Assembly: GCF_009801115.1 (NCBI RefSeq)
Contig: NZ_VTOL01000001.1
Coordinates: forward strand, 837,119 to 901,118
Direction of reading: 5' to 3'
Source: Dyadobacter sp. 3J3
Lineage (GTDB): Bacteria; Bacteroidota; Bacteroidia; Cytophagales; Spirosomataceae
Length of the DNA: 64,000 nucleotides
Shown here: in pieces, positions 28,828 to 37,233 of the stretch
Position numbering within the stretch: the first letter of the stretch is position 1
Layout of the letters: each line of letters starts with the position of its first letter
Made by a program: the position numbers and the translations under genes
The notes under the pieces: generated by a model
Databases searched by the model: none
What the model saw: the letters and a program-made list of their open reading frames with translations, nothing else
Told to the model about the DNA's origin: nothing

Positions 28828-30231
28828 ATGTTATTTTCTTCAAAAAATAATCCTCTCATCTTATTCATAACGGTAAGCCTTGCACTTTTGCCGGCTTTTG
28901 CTTTCTCTCAGGAAAATAAATCCTACCCCGCTTCCAAATTTCCTGACCGTATTATTCTTGGTTGGAAAGGCGATGCCGCTCATTCCCAGGCTGTAAACTG
29001 GCGTACGGATTCTACAATCACAAGAGCAATCGCAATGATTCACGAGGCAGATCCTTCGCCTGATTTTCAAACCAGCGCAAAAAGTGTTGATGCAAAAACA
29101 ACAGCAGTTGTTCTGGAAGGCAAACAGGTAAAGTACCATGAGGTAGATTTTACCGGACTTAAACCTGCGACGCAATACATGTACCGTGTTGGCGAAGGAA
29201 AACACTGGAGTGAATGGTTTCATTTTACAACGGCATCAGATAAACATGATCCTGTATCTTTTCTTTATTTCGGAGATGCACAAAATGATATCCGGTCTTT
29301 ATGGTCGAGAGCCATTCGCGGGGCTTACTCTACTTTGCCAAAAGCTGATTTTATGATTCATGCAGGCGATCTAATCAATAGCTCCAATGTTGATTATCAA
29401 TGGGGTGAATGGTTCGAAGCCGGTGGCTGGGTCAATGGAATGGTGCCAAGTTTGTCAACACCTGGCAACCATGAATACTATATGGATAAGAATAAAAAAC
29501 CTCATGTTTCCATGCATTGGAGACCACAGTTTGCACTGCCGGAAAATGGACCGGAAGGTTTAACTGAAACTGCATATTATTTTGATTATCAGGGAATAAG
29601 ATTTATTTCTCTCAATTCACAGGAAGCAATTCTGGATTCAACAGTTTTGGACAGACAAGCTGCCTGGTTCGAAAAAGTTGCGACAGGACATGCTATGCGC
29701 TGGACAATTGTGATGCATCATCATCCTATTTATTCGACTAAAAACGGACGCGATAACGACGAATGGAGGGCAAAAATGGAACCTCTTTACAAAAAACACA
29801 AAGTCGATCTGGTATTACAGGGACATGACCATACCTATGGCCGGGGTATTAATATGCCTCTGGGACAAAGTAGAAAAAAACCGGATGGACCGATCTATGT
29901 CGTTTCTGTAAGCGGGCCAAAAATGTACGATATCGGTCTGCAAAACTGGATGGACAGAGCGGCATCTAATACTCAACTTTATCAGGTTATTACGGTAAAC
30001 GACGCCTTGCTTTCATTCAAAGCCTTTACCGTTAGCGGAGATTTATATGATTCCTTTAACCTTGAAAAAGATAAAAAAGGACAAAATACACTGGTAGAAT
30101 TATCTACAACCCTAAAAATGCAGGAACGTCTGGAACTGCCCGACAATTTGAAAAAGAGTTTTAAAGCTGAACAATTAGAGGAGTATAACAAAAGATTTAA
30201 GGAGTATAAGGCAAGGAAAAATTTGAAATAA
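28828..30231 (+). CDS. purple acid phosphatase / metallophosphoesterase, secreted
   Basis: 467 residues from ATG 28828 (TTG at 28822 is in frame but less likely). A signal peptide (about 1-28) is followed by a fibronectin-III-like PAP N-terminal domain (about 40-135). The metallophosphatase core has GDAQND, HAGDLI, GNHEYY, VMHHHPIY and GHDHTYGR, the five ordered metal-site motifs of the family. It hydrolyses phosphate monoesters in the periplasm or outside the cell. It is a single gene followed by a strong terminator. Confidence 0.92.
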   Translation: MLFSSKNNPLILFITVSLALLPAFAFSQENKSYPASKFPDRIILGWKGDAAHSQAVNWRTDSTITRAIAMIHEADPSPDFQTSAKSVDAKTTAVVLEGKQVKYHEVDFTGLKPATQYMYRVGEGKHWSEWFHFTTASDKHDPVSFLYFGDAQNDIRSLWSRAIRGAYSTLPKADFMIHAGDLINSSNVDYQWGEWFEAGGWVNGMVPSLSTPGNHEYYMDKNKKPHVSMHWRPQFALPENGPEGLTETAYYFDYQGIRFISLNSQEAILDSTVLDRQAAWFEKVATGHAMRWTIVMHHHPIYSTKNGRDNDEWRAKMEPLYKKHKVDLVLQGHDHTYGRGINMPLGQSRKKPDGPIYVVSVSGPKMYDIGLQNWMDRAASNTQLYQVITVNDALLSFKAFTVSGDLYDSFNLEKDKKGQNTLVELSTTLKMQERLELPDNLKKSFKAEQLEEYNKRFKEYKARKNLK

Positions 30232-30253
30232 AAATTGATTATAGTACCAGAAA

Positions 30254-30287
30254 GAGCACTTTGAGGAAATATCAAAGTGCCCTTTTT
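30254..30287 (+). terminator. intrinsic terminator after the phosphatase gene
   Basis: A 9-bp stem GCACTTTGA/TCAAAGTGC (30256-30264 and 30272-30280), 7-nt loop, followed by CCTTTTT. Confidence 0.85.
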
Positions 30288-30386
30288 GCTTTTAACGAAG
30301 GTTTAAATTTTCCCAATATTATACATTATAGAGACATTTTAAATATTTCACGTCTTATTGATCGCATTCATTAACATCAATAGGCT

Positions 30387-30848
30387 ATGGCAAACACTTA
30401 TTATCAACTCTACGTGCACAGCGTCTTCGCTATAAAATTTAGAAATGCAGTCATTGGGAAAGTATGGAAAAATGATTTCAACGGTATTATCGGAAATTTA
30501 ATTAATGAAACTGGTTGTAAAACCTATATCGTCAATGGCGTCGAGGATCACGTACATTGCTTTTTCGGTTTAAATCCCGCAGTTTCCATATCAGATGTTA
30601 TGAGAAGTGTTAAAGCAAAGTCGTCAAAGTGGGTCAATGAAAGTGGGATTTTGCAAGACAGGTTTGAATGGCAAAAGGGATTTGGTGCATTTTCTTACAG
30701 CCACTCACACGTAGACAGTGTTTTTAGATATATCCAAAATCAGGAGGAACATCATAAAAAAAGAAGTTTCAGTGAGGAGTATTTGGAGTTACTTACAAAA
30801 TTTGAGACTGAACATAACAAAAAATATTTGTTTGAAGATTTGATATAA
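30387..30848 (+). CDS. Y1 (HUH) transposase, IS200-like / RAYT candidate
   Basis: 153 residues, a complete single-domain Y1 transposase. The HUH metal motif is His55-Val-His57 (EDHVHCFF) and the catalytic tyrosine is probably Tyr115 in RYIQNQEEHHKK. WQKGFGAFSYS, the typical family core, lies at about 95-104. No accessory TnpB gene is nearby. The stop codon is followed within 25 bases by a 1-kb array of double-hairpin repeats. A plain IS200 element would have only short subterminal hairpins, so this arrangement points to a REP-associated tyrosine transposase that may process the adjacent repeats. The RAYT assignment is an inference. Confidence 0.88.
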   Translation: MANTYYQLYVHSVFAIKFRNAVIGKVWKNDFNGIIGNLINETGCKTYIVNGVEDHVHCFFGLNPAVSISDVMRSVKAKSSKWVNESGILQDRFEWQKGFGAFSYSHSHVDSVFRYIQNQEEHHKKRSFSEEYLELLTKFETEHNKKYLFEDLI

Positions 30849-30870
30849 ATCTGGTTTAATTAATCATATC

Positions 30871-31147
30871 GGTCATGCCTCACGGCATTTGTAACCCGAT
30901 AAATCACTCTCAAACCACGGAATAAATTCCGTGGCTATTATGTCGGTCATGCCTCACGGCATTTGTAACCCTATAAATCAACCTCAAACCACGGAATAAA
31001 TTCCGCGGCTATTATGTCGGCCATTCCTCACGGCATTGTAACCCAATAAATTAACTTCAAACCACGGAATAAATTCCGCGGCTATTATGTCGGCCATGCC
31101 TCACCGCATTTGTAACCCGATAAATCAACCTCAAACCACGGAATAAA
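30871..31147 (+). repeat. tandem repeat array A: four units of about 74 bp
   Basis: Units start with GGYCAT at 30871, 30945, 31019 and 31092 (periods 74, 74, 73); the fourth is cut off inside its palindrome. Each unit contains a small hairpin (ATGCC-TCAC-GGCAT, damaged in units 3 and 4), a spacer, and the 20-bp palindrome CCACGGAATAAATTCCGTGG (copies at 30915, 30989 and 31062; some have G in place of A near the end). Between the palindrome and the next small hairpin lies the linker CTATTATGTCGGYC. Its reverse complement matches the linker in array B, so the arrays point in opposite directions. Confidence 0.95.
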
Positions 31148-31840
31148 CGAAACAATTTCAAGATACCACGGAAATTCAAAATTATCCACAGTGCCAGAAG
31201 CACGACCGATATGATAGCCGCGGAATTTATTCCGTGGAAAATAAACGAAACAATTTCAAGATACCACGGAAATTCAAAATTATCCACAGTGCCAGAGGCA
31301 CGACCGACATGATAGCCGCGGAATTTATTCCGTGGAAAATAAACGAAACGATTTCAACATACCACGGGAATTCAAAATTATCCACAGTGCCAGAGGCACG
31401 ACCGATATGATAGCCGCGGAATTTATTCCGTGGAAAATAAACGAAACGATTTCAACATACCACGGGAATTCAAAATTATCCACAGTGCCAGAGGCACGAC
31501 CGATATGATAGCCGCGGAATTTATTCCGTGGAAAATAAACGAAACGATTACAACATACCTCGGAAATTCAAAATTATCCACAGTGCCAGATGCACGACCG
31601 ATATGATAGCCGCGGAATTTATTCCGTGGAAAATAAACGAAACGATTATAACATACCACGGGAATACAGAATTATCCATAGTGACAGAGCCACGACCGAC
31701 ATGATAGCCGCGGAATTTATTCCGTGGAAAATGAACGAAACAATTTCAATATACCACAGGAATTCAAAATTATCCATAGTGCCAGAGGCACGACCCATAT
31801 GACAACTGCGGAATTTATTCCGTGGGAAATGAACAATTAT
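31142..31840 (-). repeat. tandem repeat array B: seven exact 98-bp units plus a partial one
   Basis: Units start with AATRAAC at 31142, 31240, 31338, 31436, 31534, 31632, 31730 and (partial) 31828, every step exactly 98 bp. Each unit carries GTGCC-AGA-GGCAC (a small hairpin with compensating or weakening changes in some copies), the 14-nt linker GACCGAYATGATAG, and the 20-bp near-palindrome CCGCGGAATTTATTCCGTGG at 31218, 31316, 31414, 31512, 31610, 31708 and 31806. The double-hairpin core is shared with array A in reverse, whereas the rest of the unit is different. Open frames across it are by-products: 98 is not a multiple of 3, and no gene-like signals are seen. Confidence 0.95.
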
Positions 31841-31895
31841 CTCAGCATACGACTGGAAAATAGTATGTCTAATGTTAGATCGAATTACATAAAAT

Positions 31896-32354
31896 CTAAA
31901 CCCCAAATTGAGTCAAATGGTGATCCAGATGTTTGTAAAACATATTATTCCATTCCTGGATAGTTAGTTTTCCAAATGAGTGAGATTCTTTTCCATCAAA
32001 AAAATTAGCTCCCAAGTCCTGTGTTTTTCTGACGTAATCGGTTAATCTAACTTTCTCCTTTTCAAAATTCCTATCACCTTTGATAATAAAATCTGGTGCA
32101 GTAGCGCTATTTCTTTTGTATGGAATTTCAGTAGTTACCTTATCTTTTACAAACATTTTCAGAATAAACTTCATGAGCTTCCCGGGAGGCTTGTGCGTGT
32201 TATCATAGACATATTCATAAGAAACGCAGCAATGAGCAAGCATTTGTGCACCAGACATTTTCCCCCATAATGGCTGACTTTCGCCTGTAAGCATATCAAT
32301 CCGCTCTATAAGTTTATCTGTTACCGCTTTTGTAAAAATATCAGGAAGGGCCAT
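31896..32354 (-). CDS. DUF1569 (DinB-like) protein
   Basis: 152 residues with the pattern of DUF1569: WGKMSGAQMLAHC near 30-42, PGKLMKFILKM near 57-67 and a terminal FGKLTIQEWNNMFYKHLDHHLTQFG, where the His residues match a DinB-type four-helix metal site. The family is cytoplasmic and of unknown function, though DinB relatives are thiol-dependent metalloenzymes. It converges on the repeat array, whose last partial unit ends about 55 bases past its stop codon. Confidence 0.85.
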   Translation of the reverse strand: MALPDIFTKAVTDKLIERIDMLTGESQPLWGKMSGAQMLAHCCVSYEYVYDNTHKPPGKLMKFILKMFVKDKVTTEIPYKRNSATAPDFIIKGDRNFEKEKVRLTDYVRKTQDLGANFFDGKESHSFGKLTIQEWNNMFYKHLDHHLTQFGV

Positions 32355-32444
32355 ATTTATATTATTAGTGATGTGATTGATTTAAAATTATCATAAGTTA
32401 AATGAATAATTTCACTACACCAAATTAATACAATTCTCTGATAT

Positions 32445-33170
32445 TTAGTGCCTAGCCAACTGGTAACGATGTAAATCCGGTGTAGTATTCATTAGCAAAT
32501 TTCGGAATTCATTTTCACTTTTAAATTCAAGTTGTGAAATAGTCTTCGATTCATAGTGTATCTCAAAAATTTCGGATTCGAATGGCCACGGATCTACCGT
32601 AAGTTCACTTTCTCTTAACGCTTGTAACATATAACATTGGCTATCCGGGCCGGTAGCAACTTCAATTTTCCGATTTTCCGGCTGAATCAATTGCTGACAA
32701 ATAAGTAAAGAAAGGGCATCACACCATTGCAGAATAGCATAAGCATAGATTACTTCTTCTTCGCTGCAAGCCGCAACTTTAATCCATTTTTTGTCTGTTT
32801 TTTTCAAATCCTGACAATATTTTTTAGCAATCTTATCCTCCGAATTTGCGTACAAAAACTGAATGTGGCGGGAAATCAGCAATCCGATATAGCTACTTTT
32901 CGAAAGTGCCATTAGAAGCAATTGTTGACACCTCTTTTCCTCAAATTTCCTCATTTTGAAATTTAACGGCCCACCATTATCATTAAGCAGATTTTCATCC
33001 GACGCAAACTCGTTAAATGCATCATCATGCTCAATGGTGGCTACCACTGTTTCCATCCAGATTTCAGGGCGAAGCTTATCTCGCCAGTTATAACAAATTT
33101 GTCCGGCCAAAAGCCCGTGTGCTCGCTGGGTGATAATATTCCAGCCGTTTTCCTGATATTTAACAATCAT
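32445..33170 (-). CDS. DUF3891 family protein
   Basis: 241 residues from ATG at 33170 (MIVKYQENGW...). The longer frame to 33248 adds an unlikely N-terminus. The family opening I-x-Q-x-x-H-G-L-L-A-G-Q-I and the VVATIEHDDAFNE motif with its HD pair suggest an HD-domain-like all-helical fold, although no activity is known. It lies next to the second glycan cluster but on the opposite strand from the GT2 gene, with a 209-base divergent gap. Confidence 0.8.
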   Translation of the reverse strand: MIVKYQENGWNIITQRAHGLLAGQICYNWRDKLRPEIWMETVVATIEHDDAFNEFASDENLLNDNGGPLNFKMRKFEEKRCQQLLLMALSKSSYIGLLISRHIQFLYANSEDKIAKKYCQDLKKTDKKWIKVAACSEEEVIYAYAILQWCDALSLLICQQLIQPENRKIEVATGPDSQCYMLQALRESELTVDPWPFESEIFEIHYESKTISQLEFKSENEFRNLLMNTTPDLHRYQLARH

Positions 33171-33379
33171 ACAACAGACAATAAATTCGGGATTTACAAT
33201 CAAAAAGTATGCCGAAAGATAATCCAGCCATCCGGCCAATCTTCCCACTTTTTTTCAGAATCAGCGGAAAAAGAGGAAAAATATTTTGGCATAGTTTTTA
33301 CAAATACTTGTCAAAATTATGCCATACGGTTATAATTTTCATGAGCAGATATCTCTCAATTTAATTTTTTAACTAATTT

Positions 33380-34561
33380 ATGGTACAAACTTTTTCTGAG
33401 GAAACAGCAGAATATGAGCCTGTTATGGCATCATCTTTATTTTATACCATACCACCTTCTCAGCATCTTAAATTATCCGTTATTTTACCGGTAAGAAATG
33501 AGCAGGACAATTTATTTAAGACACTGGAAGCACTTCGTCATCAAAAAGATAACGAAGGATTCCAACTCCCATATTCAGAATACGAAGTGTTGCTTTTAGC
33601 AAACAACTGTACGGATGATTCGGCAGAATCTGCAAGAACTTATCAGAAAACATTCCCGGAATTCAGCCTTCATATTGAAGAAATCCAGCTTGCACAGGAC
33701 GTCGCCCATATAGGCACCGTTCGCAGACTTTTGATGGATGCTGCCTATAACCGCTTCACGTTATTGAACAGGCCGCAAGGAATTATTGCAAGCACCGATA
33801 GTGATAGCGAAGTGGATAAAAACTGGGTTTTTAACACCATTGAAGAAATAAAAAAAGGAAATGACGTCGTGGGCGGAAGAATTCTTACCCGTCCGGAAAA
33901 CAGTCTTTCACGGATTTATTATCTTCGGGATGTAACCTACAAACATCTGGTTTCCAAAGCAGAAGCACTATTAGATCCTGTCGCAAATGATCCGTGGCCA
34001 AGGCATTATCAGTGTTTTGGAGCCAGTTTCGCCGTTACTTGTAGCATTTATGACTTATCTGGAAGGCTCCCTGTAGTGCCATTTCTGGAAGATATGGCAT
34101 TTCATAGAGCACTGACCAGAATTGATGCTAAAATCAGATTAAGCCCGTTGGTTAAGGTTATTACTTCTACCCGCATCAAGGGCCGGGTTGATTTTGGATT
34201 TTCAATCCAGTTAAAACAATGGGGAGAAATGAATGAAGCGAATGATCCCGTTTTAGTAGAACAAGCAGGTGCTTTATTTAAAAAATTAATGGCTAAAAGA
34301 CTTCTTCGCCAATACTGGAATAGTGATTGCTGTCAAAAACAGGCTCATTTACATATGCTCAATGTTGTTGCCGAAATTCTCAAACTGGATGTATCATGGC
34401 TGATATCTCAGGTTTCGAGAGAGATTTATTTTGGGGTGTTCTGGGAAAAAATTGAGGAAGAATTGGAAAAGGGGGAATGGATCAAAACCTGGCCTAAAAT
34501 GGACGTTGTAGATGTGATCACAGAACTTAAAATAAAAATCAAAAACTTACGGATACAATAA
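33380..34561 (+). CDS. glycosyltransferase family 2
   Basis: 393 residues. The GT-A domain starts LKLSVILPVRNEQDNL (about 31-46) and has LLLANNCTDDS, STDSDSEVDKNW (DxD-type site) and a later EDMAFHRALTR acceptor motif, as in GT2 enzymes of the GT2_4/GT2_7 type. No membrane helices are visible. It converges on the methyltransferase/deacetylase genes and shares their terminator, so it belongs to the same neighbourhood but not the same transcript. Confidence 0.87.
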   Translation: MVQTFSEETAEYEPVMASSLFYTIPPSQHLKLSVILPVRNEQDNLFKTLEALRHQKDNEGFQLPYSEYEVLLLANNCTDDSAESARTYQKTFPEFSLHIEEIQLAQDVAHIGTVRRLLMDAAYNRFTLLNRPQGIIASTDSDSEVDKNWVFNTIEEIKKGNDVVGGRILTRPENSLSRIYYLRDVTYKHLVSKAEALLDPVANDPWPRHYQCFGASFAVTCSIYDLSGRLPVVPFLEDMAFHRALTRIDAKIRLSPLVKVITSTRIKGRVDFGFSIQLKQWGEMNEANDPVLVEQAGALFKKLMAKRLLRQYWNSDCCQKQAHLHMLNVVAEILKLDVSWLISQVSREIYFGVFWEKIEEELEKGEWIKTWPKMDVVDVITELKIKIKNLRIQ

Positions 34562-34594
34562 AAGAAAACGAAACTCAAAGTTCCGTTTTCTTTT
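34560..34594. terminator. bidirectional terminator containing the methyltransferase stop
   Basis: Arms AAAAGAAAACG and CGTTTTCTTTT (11 bp), extended by AACT/AGTT after one mismatch, with A- and T-rich ends on both sides. The stop codon and last few codons of the minus-strand methyltransferase gene (stop at 34575-34577) are inside the hairpin. Confidence 0.8.
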
Positions 34595-35180
34595 CAAACA
34601 AATCCAACCTATACTGATCCTCACGTCTTCCGTATAAATGTAACAAAGGTGCAGATTCATTTCCCGCGGATTTAATAAAAAGCTCATGTACTTCATCACC
34701 CGTTAGAGGAAATTCCTCGACCACTGGCGTCCAATGCACCATCAGCAAATGACCTTTTGGTAAAAGCGCATGGATAATTTTGTCCTTTGCAATGCCGAGA
34801 TCTTCCTCGCTTAAAAAATACCCAACCTCAGAAAATAAGATCAAATCAAAACTTTCGTCGGGAAAGTCTTTTGGGATAATCATTTCACGGACTTTAACAA
34901 AAGGATAATGCAAAAGCCTTTTTCTTGCATTTTCGGTTGCAATTTCACTGGCATCCACAGCCAGTAAATGTGTACAACGTCTGGCTAATTTTTCACTTAA
35001 TATACCGTTTGAGCATCCGATCTCAAACGCATTTTCATAAACAGGATTTGGAATGGCACGTAGCGTGGCTTCGTATTTTTCCCTTTCGTAAGGACTATTT
35101 TCAAAATCCCAGGGATCTTCATTTCTCTGATACATTTTATTAAAAAACTCAGCATCAAGAGATCTAGTCGATTTTTCCAT
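34575..35180 (-). CDS. NodS-like SAM-dependent methyltransferase
   Basis: 201 residues from ATG 35180 (a longer frame to 35237 would overlap the PIG-L gene and is unlikely). The SAM site is visible as ENAFEIGCSNGILSEKLA (E-x-G-x-x-x-G). The opening FFNKMYQRNEDPWDFENSPYE is characteristic of NodS-type methyltransferases, which N-methylate the free amino group of a deacetylated glucosamine in Nod factors. The gene lies 4 bases after the PIG-L deacetylase stop, so the two products probably act in sequence on an amino sugar. The substrate is inferred. Confidence 0.82.
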   Translation of the reverse strand: MEKSTRSLDAEFFNKMYQRNEDPWDFENSPYEREKYEATLRAIPNPVYENAFEIGCSNGILSEKLARRCTHLLAVDASEIATENARKRLLHYPFVKVREMIIPKDFPDESFDLILFSEVGYFLSEEDLGIAKDKIIHALLPKGHLLMVHWTPVVEEFPLTGDEVHELFIKSAGNESAPLLHLYGRREDQYRLDLFEKKTEL

Positions 35181-35184
35181 AATT

Positions 35185-35943
35185 TTATTTGATAGCAGTT
35201 TCAAAGAATAATTCCCGCGGAATATCAAAATGACCAATAACTTTCGGCGTCAGCATAAAGCCTTCCGGGTCATCGTCAATCATATGCGTAACCTGCGAAA
35301 TATGCGCTGCCAATGCTTTATTTTTCGTTTCCAAAGTATCTTCAATATTGACAGTAAATTTTTTCATGCGGTCTAGTAATTCTAAATCTTCCGGATTTCC
35401 CAGCTCCCAAAGCCAAATTGGATATTCAATAAACCTTGGTTTTATTCTTGCCCGGTTTACTGCTTCTGACATGATTTTCCATGTTGCCTGATGGTCCGGA
35501 TGCGGATCTTTTTGCCAGGGAACAAATACGCTTTGGGGTTCTATTTCGTCAATAATTTTTACAATTTTCTCTACCGTTTCCTCAAACCGATTATCGTTTT
35601 CGTGCGGAACTTTGGTATCTTTTAATCGTAAAAACTCCATATGATCAACTTCTCCGCCAAGTGTCAAGACAGCCACTTTTGCTTCTTCTTCCCGTACTTT
35701 TGTTAACCTTTTGGCAGGGTATTTTTTAGAATTCGGATGTGACATACTTCCGTCACTAACAAATAAAAAATGAACCGGAATTCCGTTTTTTCTCATTAGA
35801 GCTACTGTTCCACCACAACCAAGCGTTTCATCATCCGGATGTGGTGCCACGATTAAACTGCATCCAAATTCTTCAACTTTTACACTTTTCATTTTGCCAA
35901 TGCGGCTATGCAATTCTGATATTTGGTCCATAATGTGTGACAT
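35185..35943 (-). CDS. PIG-L/LmbE family N-deacetylase
   Basis: 252 residues. The zinc-binding motif A is PHPDDE at 34-39, and motif B is HPDH in KDPHPDHQATW. The family removes N-acetyl groups from GlcNAc-containing lipids, mycothiol or bacillithiol precursors and similar compounds. It starts at ATG 35943; ATG 35931 is an alternative. Its position just before a NodS-like methyltransferase suggests deacetylation followed by N-methylation. Confidence 0.92.
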   Translation of the reverse strand: MSHIMDQISELHSRIGKMKSVKVEEFGCSLIVAPHPDDETLGCGGTVALMRKNGIPVHFLFVSDGSMSHPNSKKYPAKRLTKVREEEAKVAVLTLGGEVDHMEFLRLKDTKVPHENDNRFEETVEKIVKIIDEIEPQSVFVPWQKDPHPDHQATWKIMSEAVNRARIKPRFIEYPIWLWELGNPEDLELLDRMKKFTVNIEDTLETKNKALAAHISQVTHMIDDDPEGFMLTPKVIGHFDIPRELFFETAIK

Positions 35944-35981
35944 TAAACATGACTATCAACATAGATCAGGTTATTTATTTC

Positions 35982-37199
35982 TCAAAGCATAACCATTTCT
36001 TCAACCCTAATACTGAAATGCTGCTGATTGACGGCTTCATTTAATTCTACCGACAAAGTATCCTGAGCATCCTGTAATGCTTTTGCAGAAGGCTGATGCA
36101 AAATCCTACTTTTAATACTGATCGCCGGATTCATATCCCACAATCCGGAATTATGCCAGTCGTCCAGATGATCCCAATTCGGACGGTCAATGATTGGATA
36201 AATACAAATACCCCAAAAGGGAATTTTCTGCCGGATTGTTTTAGAAATTTGTGCAGCAATATAGTTGATCCAAAGTGGGCGATCCTTTCCCGGATGGCTT
36301 GTTTCAGCTAAAACAATTGGGCGATCATAACGCAAATGCGCTTCGTACAACAAATCCGAAAGCTGTCGTAAATACGGATGAGGCACAGAATCGTTCCAAC
36401 CCAAAATTTGATGCGGATTTAGAACCCATTGATTATTGTAATAATAATTGAATCCCAGAATATCCAGATATTCTGGTTTCCCACCCAACTCCGGGCACAT
36501 TTTACCGCTTAATATATCCAGCGATTGATACTGTAATTCGTGATGGTTTTTGGCATCCTCAATCTCCCGGGACGTTGCATTGAGATTTGGAACAACATTA
36601 ACTAAGGGTTCTGTGGTAAGAATCCTTATAGTCGGGTCAACTTCTTTAAGCGCCTTTACACCAGCAATATATGCCTTCATGTATGAGTACTTTACTTCCC
36701 ACCCATTGTTATGGCAATAGGGAGAAGTTCCGGCTACGTCACCACCAAGCCAGGACATAAAACTTACCTCATTAATCGGGGTTACGATAAGCGGCTCGCT
36801 ATAACCTAATGACTTATAGAATTGCGCAAAAGCAGTGCAAAGAGCAGCAAATCGCCCGGTAAAATGCGGATGTACAGGACTTAAATCATCAGGAAATCCA
36901 AAATGACAAATATCCCATATTTGCTGAATACCATTTTCCTGGCCTGTTTCCAGCATTTTTTGAAAAATACTGAAATCGTAAATACCAGGTATTTTTTCAA
37001 CCTGGCTCCACCGTAAACCTTCACGAACTGTTTTTATATTAAATGCCCCCAGATTTTCATAATCCTGCTTCAAAAGTTCCAAATGTGAAGTTACATGAAG
37101 AAAATCGACACGGTTTCCGAAAGCATTTAATTGATCTGTACATTCAAATCCAGCCATCCAGAACGATTTAAAAGGATTTTCGATCTTTTGATCAGACAT
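35982..37199 (-). CDS. clan GH-A glycosidase-like protein (family 1-like)
   Basis: 405 residues forming a predicted TIM barrel without a signal peptide. Candidate acid/base Glu144 lies in PINEVSF after strand 4, and nucleophile Glu299 in VLAETSH after strand 7, the clan-A arrangement. The sequence WDICHFGFPDDLSP resembles the GH1 'H-W-D-x-P' region. Many such proteins in glycosyltransferase clusters are annotated as beta-glucosidase or dTDP-4-dehydrorhamnose-reductase-like without evidence. Here it may trim or transglycosylate a small glycan in the cytoplasm. Confidence 0.7.
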   Translation of the reverse strand: MSDQKIENPFKSFWMAGFECTDQLNAFGNRVDFLHVTSHLELLKQDYENLGAFNIKTVREGLRWSQVEKIPGIYDFSIFQKMLETGQENGIQQIWDICHFGFPDDLSPVHPHFTGRFAALCTAFAQFYKSLGYSEPLIVTPINEVSFMSWLGGDVAGTSPYCHNNGWEVKYSYMKAYIAGVKALKEVDPTIRILTTEPLVNVVPNLNATSREIEDAKNHHELQYQSLDILSGKMCPELGGKPEYLDILGFNYYYNNQWVLNPHQILGWNDSVPHPYLRQLSDLLYEAHLRYDRPIVLAETSHPGKDRPLWINYIAAQISKTIRQKIPFWGICIYPIIDRPNWDHLDDWHNSGLWDMNPAISIKSRILHQPSAKALQDAQDTLSVELNEAVNQQHFSIRVEEMVML

Positions 37200-37233
37200 G
37201 ATTTATTCTTAAAATTTATTGTGAGCATTTCTA

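Noticed and set aside
30871..31840. CRISPR-like array
   Set aside because: The whole unit is conserved at each step, there are no variable spacers, no cas genes are near, and the units are made of double hairpins.
31057..31963. Several overlapping open frames of 70-86 codons inside the repeat arrays
   Set aside because: They arise because the repeat lacks stops in some frames. The period of 98 is not a multiple of 3, the same peptide returns in different frames, and there are no start signals.
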